The notes under the pieces: generated by a model | Databases searched by the model: none | Seen by the model: only the letters and a program-made list of their open reading frames with translations | Told to the model about the DNA's origin: nothing | Made by a program: the position numbers and the translations under genes | Source of the DNA: Streptomyces sp. NBC_00102 | GTDB taxonomy: Bacteria; Actinomycetota; Actinomycetes; Streptomycetales; Streptomycetaceae | Assembly: GCF_026343115.1 (NCBI RefSeq) | Contig: NZ_JAPEMC010000001.1 | Coordinates: 5,056,001 to 5,120,000, forward strand | Direction: 5' to 3' | DNA: 64,000 nucleotides | Shown: positions 1 through 10,092 of the stretch, piece after piece | Position numbering within the stretch: the stretch's first letter is position 1 | Layout: each line of letters begins with the position of its first letter

Positions 1-1465
<1,465 letters not shown>

Positions 1466-1899
1466 CGGTGCTCCTCGGGTGAGGTCCGACAAACGGGGGG
1501 TGGTTCGTGGACTGCAGACCCTGCGCCGCCCTGGATGCGCTTTGTCATGTGCGCGCCCATCGCAGTGTGTTGCGGTGAGACTAGGAAGGTCTGGACCAAT
1601 CGTCAAGAGGTCTGGACCAGGGGAACCCGAGGGGTGGCAGCGGAGCTGATCACAGGTCCAACTCTCGTGGTTCCAAAGCCTCCTGGCTCCGAAGGCCCGG
1701 TCCGGGGCCGGCCGTCCCCCGCTGACGTGCGTCTTCGTGGCACCACATGCGACCCGGGCGGGTGAGTGAACGGTCCGCCGACTCGGCTCTCCGCGGCGTG
1801 CGACGGCTTCCGTCGCACGCCACGGGCCCGCCACCGGGTGGACTTCCGTGGCGCCGGGAAGCTCTTCCCGGCGAGTGAAGCCCGGATACGCTCGTCGGC
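1466..1899. other. Divergent intergenic region with two hairpins
   Basis: 434 bp between the divergent chitinase and phosphotransferase genes. Besides the chitinase repeats it holds two strong inverted repeats. At 1795-1821 there are 12-bp arms (GGCGTGCGACGG) around a 3-nt loop. At 1852-1873 a 22-bp palindrome has CGCCGGGAAG arms around CT. A possible -10 (TACGCT, 1887-1892) lies 7 nt before the ATG at 1900. I see no gene here. Confidence 0.6.
1587..1619 (-). promoter_or_regulatory. Chitinase 12-bp direct repeats (TGGTCCAGACCT, two copies)
   Basis: TGGTCCAGACCT (minus strand) occurs twice, exactly, at 1587-1598 and 1608-1619, 21 bp apart, about 120-150 bp upstream of the chitinase start. Direct repeats of this sequence are known in Streptomyces chitinase promoters, where they are needed for chitin induction and glucose repression and overlap the -35 region. 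The identity is seen directly; the function is taken from the known family. Confidence 0.88.
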
Positions 1900-2955
1900 A
1901 TGCGGAGGCGTATTCCCCTGAACGAAGAGCTGCTTTCCGCCGTGGGCGTCCCCGAGCGGGCCGAGTTGCTGGACAGCAGCCCCCGTTCGCGGGTGTGGCG
2001 GGTGAGGCTGACCGACCGGCGGCTGGTCGTCGTCAAGCAGATCATCGACGGCGGGGACGCGGGCGCCGACGCGGACGCGCGCTTCGCACGTGAACTCGCC
2101 GGGCTGCGCCTGGCGGCTCGGGCCGTCGGGCCCGCCGTGGCCCCGGCGGTCCTCGCCGCCGACCCGCTCGCGCGGGTGATGGTCCTCGAGCACGTGGACG
2201 ACCTCGGTAAGACGGACGACTGGCTGCCCGGATACGCGGAGTCGCTCGCCCGCCTGCACGCGCTGACCGGGCCCGCCGACGCGGGCACGCTCCCCGCCTG
2301 GTCGGGGCCCACGGCCGCCGACGCGGAGTCCTTCCTCGCCCTGGCGCGGGCGCTGGACGTGCCCGTACCGTCAGCGGTCCACCGCGAACTCGACGACCTG
2401 CTCCAGCGGTTGGACCCCACGCTCCACCACGCACTGCTGCACGGCGACCCTTGCCCGGGCAATGACCTGCGCACCGCCGAGGGTGTCCGCTTCGTCGACT
2501 TCGAACGGGCCGCGCTCGGCAACGGCCTGGTCGAACTCGCTTACGTCCGCATCGGCTTCCCCACCTGCTGGTGCGCCATGTCGGTCACCGGGCACCCGCT
2601 CGCCGAGGCCGAGTCGGTCTACCGGACCACCTGGCGTGACCTCACCGGGAAGGACGTGCCGGGCGACCTCGCCGACGCGTGCGCGGGCTGGCTGATCCAG
2701 GGCGACGCGCTCGTCGAGCGGGCCCACCGCGGCACGGCCGACCAGCTCGCCCGGGTGGCCGTCGAGGACTTCGAATGGGGTTACGTCTCCGCCCGCGAAC
2801 GGCTCGTCCACCGCCTGGGCGCGGTCGCCGGCATGAGCCGCGACCACGATCACCTGCACGCCCTCGGCCGCCTCGGCTCCGCCATGGCCGACCGCCTGCT
2901 CGCCCACCGCCCGCCGCCGCGTCCGCTGCCCGGCCAGGCCGTCAGGCCCTGGTAG
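1900..2955 (+). CDS. Aminoglycoside phosphotransferase (APH)-fold kinase family protein
   Basis: 351 aa, the usual length for APH-family small-molecule kinases. An N-lobe lysine (VVVKQ, K46) is followed by the catalytic loop HGDPCPGN (H181, D183, N188) and the metal-binding VDFE (D200). These show an intact kinase-like phosphotransferase, but the family covers aminoglycosides, choline, homoserine, fructosamine and other substrates, and nothing here tells which. It stands alone, transcribed away from the chitinase. There is no clear Shine-Dalgarno sequence; TACGCT lies 7 nt before the ATG, which suggests a leaderless transcript. Resistance should not be assumed. Confidence 0.82.
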   Translation: MRRRIPLNEELLSAVGVPERAELLDSSPRSRVWRVRLTDRRLVVVKQIIDGGDAGADADARFARELAGLRLAARAVGPAVAPAVLAADPLARVMVLEHVDDLGKTDDWLPGYAESLARLHALTGPADAGTLPAWSGPTAADAESFLALARALDVPVPSAVHRELDDLLQRLDPTLHHALLHGDPCPGNDLRTAEGVRFVDFERAALGNGLVELAYVRIGFPTCWCAMSVTGHPLAEAESVYRTTWRDLTGKDVPGDLADACAGWLIQGDALVERAHRGTADQLARVAVEDFEWGYVSARERLVHRLGAVAGMSRDHDHLHALGRLGSAMADRLLAHRPPPRPLPGQAVRPW

Positions 2956-2999
2956 CGGGCAGTGTCCGACGGCTCCCGGCAGGTTGGGGAACGAATGTC

Positions 3000-3572
3000 C
3001 TAGCGGTCCCCGCCCGGCACCCAGAGCACGTCCCCGACCTCCTTGTTCGCGGTCCTGGCCAGGATGAACAGAAGGTCGGACAGGCGGTTGAGGTACGTCG
3101 CCGTCAGCGGGTTCATCACGTCCCCGTGCACCTCCAGCGCCGCCCAGGTCGAGCGCTCCGCGCGCCGGACGACCGTGCACGCCTGGTGGAGCAGCGCGGC
3201 GCCCGGGGTGCCACCCGGAAGGATGAAGCTGCGCAGCTTCTCCAACTCCTCCAGGAAGCGGTCGCAGTCGGCCTCCAGCTTGTCGACGTAGCTCTGCTCC
3301 ACGCGCAGCGGCGGGTACTTCGGGTTCGCCACCACCGGCGTCGACAGGTCGGCGCCCACGTCGAAGAGATCGTTCTGCACCCGGACGAGGACCTTCACCA
3401 CGTCCTCGGAGAGCTCTCCGAGGGCCACCGCCGTCCCGATGACCGCGTTGGCCTCGTTGGCGTCCGCGTAGGCCGAGATCCGCAGATCGGTCTTGGCGGT
3501 GCGGCTCATGTCACCGAGGGCGGTCGTGCCGGTGTCGCCGGTACGGGTGTAGATGCGCGTCAGATTGACCAT
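3000..3572 (-). CDS. PduO-type cob(I)alamin adenosyltransferase
   Basis: 190 aa. Transfers the adenosyl group of ATP to cob(I)alamin, giving adenosylcobalamin, the cofactor of acyl-CoA mutases. The N-terminus carries the PduO ATP-binding signature (YTRTGDTGTTALGD, residues 8-21), then the helical bundle and the conserved C-terminal RRAERS and RLSDLLF segments. The start at 3572 is preceded by TAGCCT six bases upstream with no Shine-Dalgarno, so it is probably leaderless. It faces the phosphotransferase gene and diverges from hbd. The product would supply the B12 form needed by IcmA (34.1 kb), whose epimerase and MeaB companions are also in this window. Intact, with no anomalies. Confidence 0.93.
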   Translation of the reverse strand: MVNLTRIYTRTGDTGTTALGDMSRTAKTDLRISAYADANEANAVIGTAVALGELSEDVVKVLVRVQNDLFDVGADLSTPVVANPKYPPLRVEQSYVDKLEADCDRFLEELEKLRSFILPGGTPGAALLHQACTVVRRAERSTWAALEVHGDVMNPLTATYLNRLSDLLFILARTANKEVGDVLWVPGGDR

Positions 3573-3825
3573 GCGACCAGGCTAAGGGGACGGCACCGTC
3601 CCGGGCGCCCTTCCTCGCGTGGCCGTGGTCACGCGGCAACTGCCGCCCGGTGGCCGCCGCCTGACGCCGGCCGGTGTGATGTCCGTCATGTGAGACGTGA
3701 CGCGCATCTCTAAGCGGTCACACCGCCCCTCACGGGTACTAATCTCCGCCGGAGAGCACATGAAGGACAGTCGGAGAGAGTGCGTCAGAACTGCCGCACG
3801 GGTGACAAGACCAAAGGGGTGTGAC

Positions 3826-4674
3826 GTGGCCGGGAAGCTCGCTGTCATCGGGGCCGGACTCATGGGATCGGGTATCGCACAGGTCTCCGCCCAGGCCGGC
3901 TGGGACGTCGTGCTGCGGGACGTCACCGACCAGGCCCTCACCCGCGGACTGGACTCCGTGAAGGCCTCGTACGAGAAGTTCGTCGCCAAGGGCAAGCTGT
4001 CGGCCGAGGAGGCCGAGGCCGCGCTCGCCCGCATCACCACGACCACCGATCTGGACGCCGTCGCCGACGTGGACGTCGTGGTCGAGGCCGTGTTCGAGAA
4101 GCTGGAAGTCAAGCACGAGATCTTCCGCACCCTCGACGAGGTCGTGCGCGAGGACACCGTCCTCGCCTCCAACACCTCCGCCATCCCGATCACCAAGATC
4201 GCGGCGGTGACCAAGCGCCCGGAGCGGGTGGTCGGCGTGCACTTCTTCTCGCCCGTGCCGATGATGCAGCTCTGCGAACTCGTCCGGGGCTACAAGACGA
4301 GCGACGAAACCCTGCACACTGCACGGCAGTTCGCCGAGTCGGTCGGCAAGACCTGCATCGTCGTCAACCGCGACGTGGCGGGCTTCGTCACCACCCGGCT
4401 GATCTCCGCGCTCGTGGTCGAGGCGGCGAAGCTCCACGAGTCGGGCGTCGCGACCGCCGAGGACATCGACACCGCCTGCAGGCTCGGCTTCGGCCACGCC
4501 ATGGGCCCGCTCGCGACCGCCGACCTGACCGGCGTCGACATCCTCCTGCACGCGACCTCCAACATCTACACGGAGTCGCAGGACGAGAAGTTCGCCGCCC
4601 CCGAGTCGATGCGCCGGATGGTCGACGCGGGTGACATCGGCCGCAAGAGCGGGCAGGGCTTCTACACCTACTGA
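3826..4674 (+). CDS. 3-hydroxybutyryl-CoA dehydrogenase
   Basis: 282 aa, typical for the short monofunctional enzyme. Oxidises or reduces 3-hydroxyacyl-CoA / acetoacetyl-CoA with NAD(P). The N-terminal Rossmann motif GAGLMG (residues 9-14) is followed by the family signature SNTSAIPITKIA, the catalytic-His segment VGVHFFSPVPMM, and the C-terminal dimerisation domain ending KSGQGFYTY. The start is GTG 3826, chosen for homologous N-termini and the AAAGGGG ribosome site; an in-frame ATG at 3760 would add 22 unlikely residues. It may supply or consume butyryl-CoA precursors together with the thiolase at 21.6 kb and the butyryl/isobutyryl-CoA mutase IcmA. Confidence 0.94.
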   Translation: MAGKLAVIGAGLMGSGIAQVSAQAGWDVVLRDVTDQALTRGLDSVKASYEKFVAKGKLSAEEAEAALARITTTTDLDAVADVDVVVEAVFEKLEVKHEIFRTLDEVVREDTVLASNTSAIPITKIAAVTKRPERVVGVHFFSPVPMMQLCELVRGYKTSDETLHTARQFAESVGKTCIVVNRDVAGFVTTRLISALVVEAAKLHESGVATAEDIDTACRLGFGHAMGPLATADLTGVDILLHATSNIYTESQDEKFAAPESMRRMVDAGDIGRKSGQGFYTY

Positions 4675-4690
4675 TCATCACCCCGGTTCC

Positions 4691-4726
4691 CCGGGGCCCC
4701 GGGCCGCGCCGTCGGCCGGGCCCCGG
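4691..4726 (+). terminator. GC-rich hairpin after the dehydrogenase
   Basis: An inverted repeat with one bulged base (CCGGGGCCC... paired with GGCCGGGCCCCGG) begins about 17 bp after the dehydrogenase stop. There is no U tract, as is usual in Streptomyces. Confidence 0.4.
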
Positions 4727-4933
4727 TCGCCCGGGAACACGAGGGGGTCGTACCCGGCCCCAGGGGAAGCCGGACCAGAAACGGTGCCGGAGCAGCGGAC
4801 CGGCATCACCCCACAGGGTGAATTCGGTATCGGTTCGCTCACAAGCGGCAACTTCCCCGCTCCTGACACAGTCACTTGTGACAGAAGCGGGCAGCCACAC
4901 GGACTTCTGTACGAAGCGATACGGGGAGCGCAT

Positions 4934-5257
4934 ATGCACATCAGGGGCGACCATGCCGAGCTGGTCGTCGGGGGCCGCCTCGACGTCCGAAGCGCGGCGG
5001 ACGCCCGTACGGCTCTGCACGCCGCCGTCGACGACGGCGTCGGTGACCTCGTGCTCGATCTGACCGAACTGGACTCCTGGGACGCCACCGGGCTCGGCGT
5101 GATCATGGGAGTGCACCGCAGGGCGGGCCGTGCCGGACGCCGCCTGGTGCTGCGCGGCGTACCTCCGCAGATGCAGCGCCTGCTGGTGGCGACCCGTCTC
5201 CACCGCATCCTCGCCATCGAGGGCGGGATCGCCGCCGAAGCCCTGCCGAGGGTCTGA
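4934..5257 (+). CDS. STAS-domain protein (anti-sigma-factor antagonist-like)
   Basis: 107 aa, essentially one STAS domain. The core strands LVVGGRLDVRSAADAR and LVLDLTELDSWDATGLGVIMGVHRRA fit the SpoIIAA/RsbV fold. The usual phosphorylated Ser position reads D-S-W-D-A-T-G, so the target may be the Ser or Thr in that loop, or the protein may be non-phosphorylated. No anti-sigma kinase lies beside it. The start at ATG 4934 has GGGGAG upstream; the frame is open further 5' without a better start. A signalling role by partner switching is an inference from the fold. Confidence 0.8.
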   Translation: MHIRGDHAELVVGGRLDVRSAADARTALHAAVDDGVGDLVLDLTELDSWDATGLGVIMGVHRRAGRAGRRLVLRGVPPQMQRLLVATRLHRILAIEGGIAAEALPRV

Positions 5258-5931
5258 GGGCGTACCGAAGAGCGGGCGCGGACGCGAGACGCGCTCCCTG
5301 CGCCGTCAAGTCTCCTGACTCGCACGCCGGTTCTCCGGAGCTCGCGGCCCGGAGAGCCCCGGTAGGGAGAGAGCCCCCGGCCGGCAGCATTCCTGCCACC
5401 GCCAGCACGGCCGGTGCGCTGCGCCACCGTGTCGCCGTCGCCGCCGTCGCTGCCGTCGCTGCCGTCGCTGCCGTCGCTGCCGTCGTCGCCGTCGCTGCCG
5501 TTGCCGTTGTCTCTGTCGTTGTCACAGTGACTGCCTCCGTCGTCCGTGGACGTCCGCGGTGGGTCTCGGTCCCACCCGCCCTTCACCGATTACTGAGGCG
5601 GGAGACCCGCGAAAGGTTGAAGTGACGGACGAGAGAAACGTGAACGCCCCTCGCCCGGGTGTACGGCAGGCCTCCGGGGGCCTCCGCCGTGACCGTCGCA
5701 CGGCGGAGGACGCCGGGTGGTGTCCGGCATGACCACCGACCGAACCGGGCAATACATCTGAGAACGTGATGTCCCGGGCCCCGTCCACCCCCGCCGACGC
5801 GACGGAGCGCACGAAGGTTTAGGGTTCGGCCGTCCGTCGATCGACCGAAACCGCGGACGGACACCCACGAGCAACAGCGGCACGTGCGCGCCGGACGGGC
5901 AGCAGCGCGACGCGTCTGGGGGACTTGGACC
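5258..5931. other. 674-bp intergenic region without a convincing gene
   Basis: No frame on either strand has a ribosome site, family motif and sensible composition together. Open minus-strand frames translate the GCCGTCGCT tract into Asp/Gly/Ser runs. The part nearest 5932 is the likely promoter and leader of the following ATPase gene, with GGGGGAC just before its ATG. Confidence 0.6.
5430..5520. repeat. GCCGTCGCT simple-sequence tract
   Basis: About 90 bp of imperfect tandem GCCGTC(GCT) units, drifting into GTT/GTC units at the right end. The copy number would vary by slippage. It is intergenic. Confidence 0.7.
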
Positions 5932-8514
5932 ATGAACCCGACAGCACGGGACCCTGAGCAGTACGGCGGTCACGACGCCGAGCGGAACGGCGAGGTGCCC
6001 GCCCGGCGCCGGCCGTCCCGCGACGCCCTGCCGAACGAACTCGTACCGCAGGCGGGGGCCAAGGTCCGCGTCGTGCGACTCATATCCGGCGACCTCCGGA
6101 TCACGGTCAACCCCGTGGACGGCAGCGAGGCCGAACCCTGCCCGCCCGGAGTGCGGCCCGAGACGCCGGTCCGGCGGACCGCGGAGGAGCGCGCGGCCCG
6201 CGAGCGTGCGGCGGAACCCCCCGTACCGCCGGGCCCGCCCGCCCCGCAACTTCCGCTGCTGGAACGTCAGGAAGAGCGCGGACGGCTCGTACGCCTGCTC
6301 ACCAGGGGCCGTTCGGCCCGGCTCAGCGGCCCGGCCGGCTCCGGTCGCACCGCCTTGCTGGAGGCCGTCGCGGCGGAGTGCGCCGAACTCGCGCCCGACG
6401 GTGTCGTCCGGCTCTCCGGCCACCGGCGCACCGCCCCCGACCTGCTGTACGCGCTCTACGAGACCGTGTACGACGCCACGCTGTACCGCCCCGAGCGCGA
6501 GGAACTGCTGGGCGCGCTCTCCGGGATCGGCGCGGTCGTCGTCGTGGACGACCTGGAGTTCGACGGCGCCGCCCTGGACGAACTCCTCGAAGCCACGCCG
6601 GAGTGCGCCTTCCTCTTCGGGACCACCCCCGACGTGGCCGCGGACGCCGAACTCGACGAGGTCACCCTCGCCGGACTGAGCCGCGCCGCCGCGACCGACC
6701 TGCTGGGCCGGGTGGCCGGACGGCCGCTCACCGACGAGGAGTCGAACTGGTCGGGCGACCTCTGGTTCGAGTCCGAGGGGCTCCCGCTGAGGTTCGTCCA
6801 GGCGGGCGCCCTGCTGCGCCAGCGCGACCAGCTCCGGGAGATCCCGGACGACTTCGACGAGTACGGCGCGTTCGAGGAGCGTCCCGCGGGCGCCCCGCCC
6901 GTCCCCCTCGTTCCGGTCCTGGACGACGAGGTGCCGCTGCCCAGTATCGGCGAGGCTGCCGCGCCCGCCCTGCTGCTGGCCTCCCGGCTCAGCGAGGCCG
7001 CCCGGGAAGCCCTGCGGTTCGCCGTCGCGCTCGGCGGCGAGGTGCCGCACCAGGCCCACCTCCCGGCGCTGATCGGGCACACCCACGCCGACGCCGCGCT
7101 CGGCGAACTCGCCGGCGTCGGGCTCCTCTCGCCGGCCGGATCCCGCTACCGGCTCGCCGCCGGGGTCCAGCTCCAGCTGGAGCTGGGCGGCTACGCCGAG
7201 GGCGCCGAGGACCGCGCCCGTACCGTCGCCGACCACTACGCCTGGTGGGTCAAGCACCCCTCGGTCAGCCCCGCGCGCGCGGTCGCCGAAGCCGACGCCG
7301 TACTCGCGGCGATGGCGGCCCTGCTCCCCGGCGGTAGCCCGGAGGCGGCCCCGGCCGTCGTCCGGCTCGCCCGGAGCGCGGGCCCCGCCTTCGCCGCCGC
7401 CCTGCACTGGGGAGCCTGGGAGAGGGCGCTGCGGGTCGGCCAGGAGGCGTCCCGGCTGGGCGGCGAGGTGGCCGAAGAAGCCTATTTCCACCACGAGTTG
7501 GGCATCCTCGCGCTCTGTTCCGGGCACCTGGACCGGGCGCGGGCGGAGCTGGAGGCGTCGATCGGCCTGCGCGGCGCGCTCGCCGACCGGTCCGGTGCCG
7601 TGGCCGGCCGCCGTGCGCTCGCCCTGGTCACCGACCGGTCCGGCGCGCTGCTGCCCGGGGCGATGTCGGCCGGGACCCCGGCGGAATCCGCCGCGGGCGC
7701 CCGCGGCGACGGCGCCGCGACCGAAGTCCTGCCGGCCCTGACCCCGTTGCCCGCCCTGCCGCGGCAGACGCTGGTGGTGGACGAGCTGGTGCCGGTGACC
7801 CGGGCGGTACCGGTACCGGGCAAGGGCGGGCGCTCCGCCGGCGTGAAGGCCCTGGGCCGGACCGTCGTCGACGGGGCCCGGCGCAACCTGGTGGCCGTGG
7901 GCGCGGGAGCGCTGCTGGTCGCGGTGCTCGGTACCGTCGTGACGCTCGGCGCCGCCGCGGGCAGCGAGGAGACGGGCAACCGGAGCGTCACCCCCGGCCA
8001 CTCCGCCGAGGAGGGCGACGAGGAGAGCACGGTCCCGTCCGAGGGCACCCCGGCCGAGGACGACGGCGCGGGCGGCGGCTCCGCACCGACCGGCAGCGCC
8101 TCCGTCCAGCCCGGCCCGTCCGGCACGCCCGCCCCGGACGCCACCGGCACACCCTCTCCCGGCAGCAGCAGCGGCACGGCGCAGAGCCCGGCCCCGGGCA
8201 CCACCTCGCCCACCGCGACGGACAGCGGCAGCACGGCGACGAAGCCGCCGGCCGGCGGCTCCTCCTCGTCCACGTCCTCACCCACGGGCTCCGCGAGCAC
8301 CAGCCCGGACCCCACGCCCACCGGGGACGACAGCGAGCCCCCCACGCCGACGCCCACGGGCACGTCCACCGGCGAGCCGACCGAGGGCGGAGACGGCGGA
8401 GCCGGAGGCGGCGAGAGCGGCGGGGGAGAAGCCTCGGCCAGTGCCTCGGGAACAGCCGAGGCGAGCCCCTGGGGAAGCCCCGGTACCGCGACGGCCACAC
8501 CGGACGGAGCCTGA
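5932..8514 (+). CDS. Membrane-anchored ATPase-like protein with extracytoplasmic Ser/Thr/Pro-rich tail
   Basis: 860 aa. Residues 1-100 are charged and Pro-rich. From about 110 comes an AAA/STAND-like P-loop module with LLERQEERGRLVRLL, then GPAGSGRT (133-140) and the Walker B-like strand AVVVVDDLEFD. The Walker A lysine is arginine (R139). A helical region follows to about 640, with TPR-like pairs near 510-560. One transmembrane segment (about 653-677) then leads to some 180 residues rich in Ser, Thr, Pro, Gly and Glu, presumably outside the cell. The start is ATG 5932 after GGGGGAC. It corresponds, from memory, to SCO5387, which is uncharacterised. The layout suggests an inside sensor or NTP-binding module tethered to the envelope, but no substrate can be named. 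Confidence 0.8.
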   Translation: MNPTARDPEQYGGHDAERNGEVPARRRPSRDALPNELVPQAGAKVRVVRLISGDLRITVNPVDGSEAEPCPPGVRPETPVRRTAEERAARERAAEPPVPPGPPAPQLPLLERQEERGRLVRLLTRGRSARLSGPAGSGRTALLEAVAAECAELAPDGVVRLSGHRRTAPDLLYALYETVYDATLYRPEREELLGALSGIGAVVVVDDLEFDGAALDELLEATPECAFLFGTTPDVAADAELDEVTLAGLSRAAATDLLGRVAGRPLTDEESNWSGDLWFESEGLPLRFVQAGALLRQRDQLREIPDDFDEYGAFEERPAGAPPVPLVPVLDDEVPLPSIGEAAAPALLLASRLSEAAREALRFAVALGGEVPHQAHLPALIGHTHADAALGELAGVGLLSPAGSRYRLAAGVQLQLELGGYAEGAEDRARTVADHYAWWVKHPSVSPARAVAEADAVLAAMAALLPGGSPEAAPAVVRLARSAGPAFAAALHWGAWERALRVGQEASRLGGEVAEEAYFHHELGILALCSGHLDRARAELEASIGLRGALADRSGAVAGRRALALVTDRSGALLPGAMSAGTPAESAAGARGDGAATEVLPALTPLPALPRQTLVVDELVPVTRAVPVPGKGGRSAGVKALGRTVVDGARRNLVAVGAGALLVAVLGTVVTLGAAAGSEETGNRSVTPGHSAEEGDEESTVPSEGTPAEDDGAGGGSAPTGSASVQPGPSGTPAPDATGTPSPGSSSGTAQSPAPGTTSPTATDSGSTATKPPAGGSSSSTSSPTGSASTSPDPTPTGDDSEPPTPTPTGTSTGEPTEGGDGGAGGGESGGGEASASASGTAEASPWGSPGTATATPDGA

Positions 8515-8637
8515 GCGGTCGATTTCCGGACGATGTGACGTTTTCCGGACACGCGGCTTCGCCCGAAACATCGAAAACCGGACGGCTTGTCGATCAGGCC
8601 GTCCGGTCGTCGGCAGCCGGCTCGGGCCGGCCGGAAA

Positions 8638-9309
8638 TCAGAACAGCCGCAGCTTGTCGTCCTCGATACCGCGCATCGCGTCGTAGTCCAGGACCACGCA
8701 GCCGATCTTGCGGTCCGTGGCGAGCACCCGCGCCTGCGGCTTGATCTCCTGCGCCGCGAAGATGCCGCGCACCGGCGCCAGATGGGGATCGCGGTTGAGC
8801 AGTTCCAGGTAACGGGTGAGCTGCTCGACCCCGTCGATGTCACCGCGCCGCTTGAGTTCCACGGCCACGGTCGCGCCCTCGGAGTCCCGGCAGAGGATGT
8901 CCACGGGGCCGATGGCGGTGGGGTATTCGCGGCGGATCAGGGTGTAACCCTCGCCCAGGATCTCGATCCGGTCGGCGAGCAGCTCCTGGAGGTGCGCCTC
9001 CACACCGTCCTTGATCAGGCCGGGATCGACACCGAGCTCGTGCGAGGAGTCGTGGAGGATCTCCTCCATCGTGATGATCAGTTTCTCGCCCGCCTTGTTC
9101 ACCACGGTCCAGGTGCCCTGGTCGTCGCCGGAGCCCTCCTTCAAGGTGCACGGCGGGGACATCCAGTTGAGCGGTTTGTACGCCCGGTCGTCGGCGTGGA
9201 TCGAGACGCTGCCGTCCGCCTTCACCAGGATCAGACGGGGAGCGGAGGGCAGGTGGGCGGTGAGCCGGCCCGCGTAGTCCACGGAGCAACGGGCGATGAC
9301 GAGACGCAT
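8638..9309 (-). CDS. nucS: Mismatch-specific endonuclease NucS/EndoMS
   Basis: 223 aa, the standard actinobacterial length. NucS cleaves both strands at mismatches and provides the non-MutSL mismatch repair of Actinobacteria and many Archaea. The N-terminal DNA-binding/dimerisation half is followed by a RecB-like nuclease core with D137 (GPVDILC) and E151/K153 (AVELKRRG). The C-terminus ends in DDKLRLF, resembling the beta-clamp-binding tail of the family. The start at ATG 9309 has TAGCGT 8 nt upstream and no ribosome site, so it may be leaderless. Intact and in its conserved Streptomyces position. Confidence 0.96.
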   Translation of the reverse strand: MRLVIARCSVDYAGRLTAHLPSAPRLILVKADGSVSIHADDRAYKPLNWMSPPCTLKEGSGDDQGTWTVVNKAGEKLIITMEEILHDSSHELGVDPGLIKDGVEAHLQELLADRIEILGEGYTLIRREYPTAIGPVDILCRDSEGATVAVELKRRGDIDGVEQLTRYLELLNRDPHLAPVRGIFAAQEIKPQARVLATDRKIGCVVLDYDAMRGIEDDKLRLF

Positions 9310-9574
9310 GGTCGGCAACGCTACTCGACAACGGGCGGTCGGCGCGATTCGCACCTCCTGAGCCACTTCAGCCCCTGCTGGAGCGCATAGGGTCTTGCCC
9401 CTCTTTGCTCGGTTTCGTTGTTGGCCGGTTGTGTTCCCAATCTCCTGGTGCGACCAGGACCGCACCCTTACCGTGGAAGCAGGAGGTCGTCGGACGTGCA
9501 CGCTGCGTCGCCGCCGTCCTTCTGCCGTGCCCGTAAGGCCCCGGCCTCCTGCCGGGGTCGCGAGAGGAGAACCC

Positions 9575-9967
9575 ATGTCGCTCGACGTCTCACCGGCCCT
9601 CTTGGAACAGGCCGAGCGAGGCGAGGTCGACGAAGCCGACTTCGTCGACTGCGTCCGGACCTCCCTGCCCTACGCATGGGAGATGATCAGCTCGCTGGTG
9701 GCCCAGCTGAAGGTGGACGGCGGACAGTTCGCCGACAACCAGACGCCGCCGCCGAACGAGCAGGCACGCGGCCAGCTGCTGCGCGCGCTCGCGAGCGACG
9801 CGATACGCGGAGCCCTGCAGCGGCACTTCGGAGTGCGACTGGCATTCCAGAACTGCCACCGTGTCGCGGTCTTCCCGCTGGACCCCTCGGTCGACGACCG
9901 GCTGGCCAAGTTCACCTCGGTGAGAGGCCAGTTGCTCAACCAGTCGCCCGAACTCCGGGACTGCTGA
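9575..9967 (+). CDS. SCO5389-family conserved hypothetical protein
   Basis: 130 aa, soluble, with no signal peptide or membrane segment. The sequence is acidic and helical at the N-terminus ([35 protein letters not shown]) and ends with a conserved [19 protein letters not shown] tail containing a terminal Cys. The family is restricted to Streptomyces and relatives and has no assigned function. The ATG at 9575 follows GAGAGGAGA, a strong ribosome site. It lies between nucS (divergent) and a luciferase-like oxidoreductase (convergent), so it is probably monocistronic. Confidence 0.85.
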   Translation: MSLDVSPALLEQAERGEVDEADFVDCVRTSLPYAWEMISSLVAQLKVDGGQFADNQTPPPNEQARGQLLRALASDAIRGALQRHFGVRLAFQNCHRVAVFPLDPSVDDRLAKFTSVRGQLLNQSPELRDC

Positions 9968-9974
9968 CCATCTC

Positions 9975-10036
9975 CACCGCCGCTCCGGGCCGGGGCCGGC
10001 GCCCCCGGGAGACGGTCCCGGCCCGGAGCGGCGGTG
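9975..10036. terminator. Bidirectional terminator, 20-bp stem
   Basis: CACCGCCGCTCCGGGCCGGG at 9975-9994 pairs perfectly with 10017-10036 around a 22-nt loop. It starts 8 bp after the SCO5389-family stop and lies between convergent genes. Confidence 0.85.
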
Positions 10037-10092
10037 TCCCGTGCCGCCGTACCGACGGACCGGTGCCCGGGTGCCGGTGCCACCGTGTCCCC

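Noticed and set aside
1900..2955. Antibiotic resistance by the APH-fold protein
   Set aside because: Motifs show a kinase-like fold only; most chromosomal Streptomyces members have other substrates, and no resistance gene context is present.
4678..5586. Minus-strand frame with Asp-Gly-Ser runs across the simple repeat
   Set aside because: It overlaps the STAS gene, has no ribosome site or motif, and its repeats are the microsatellite translated.
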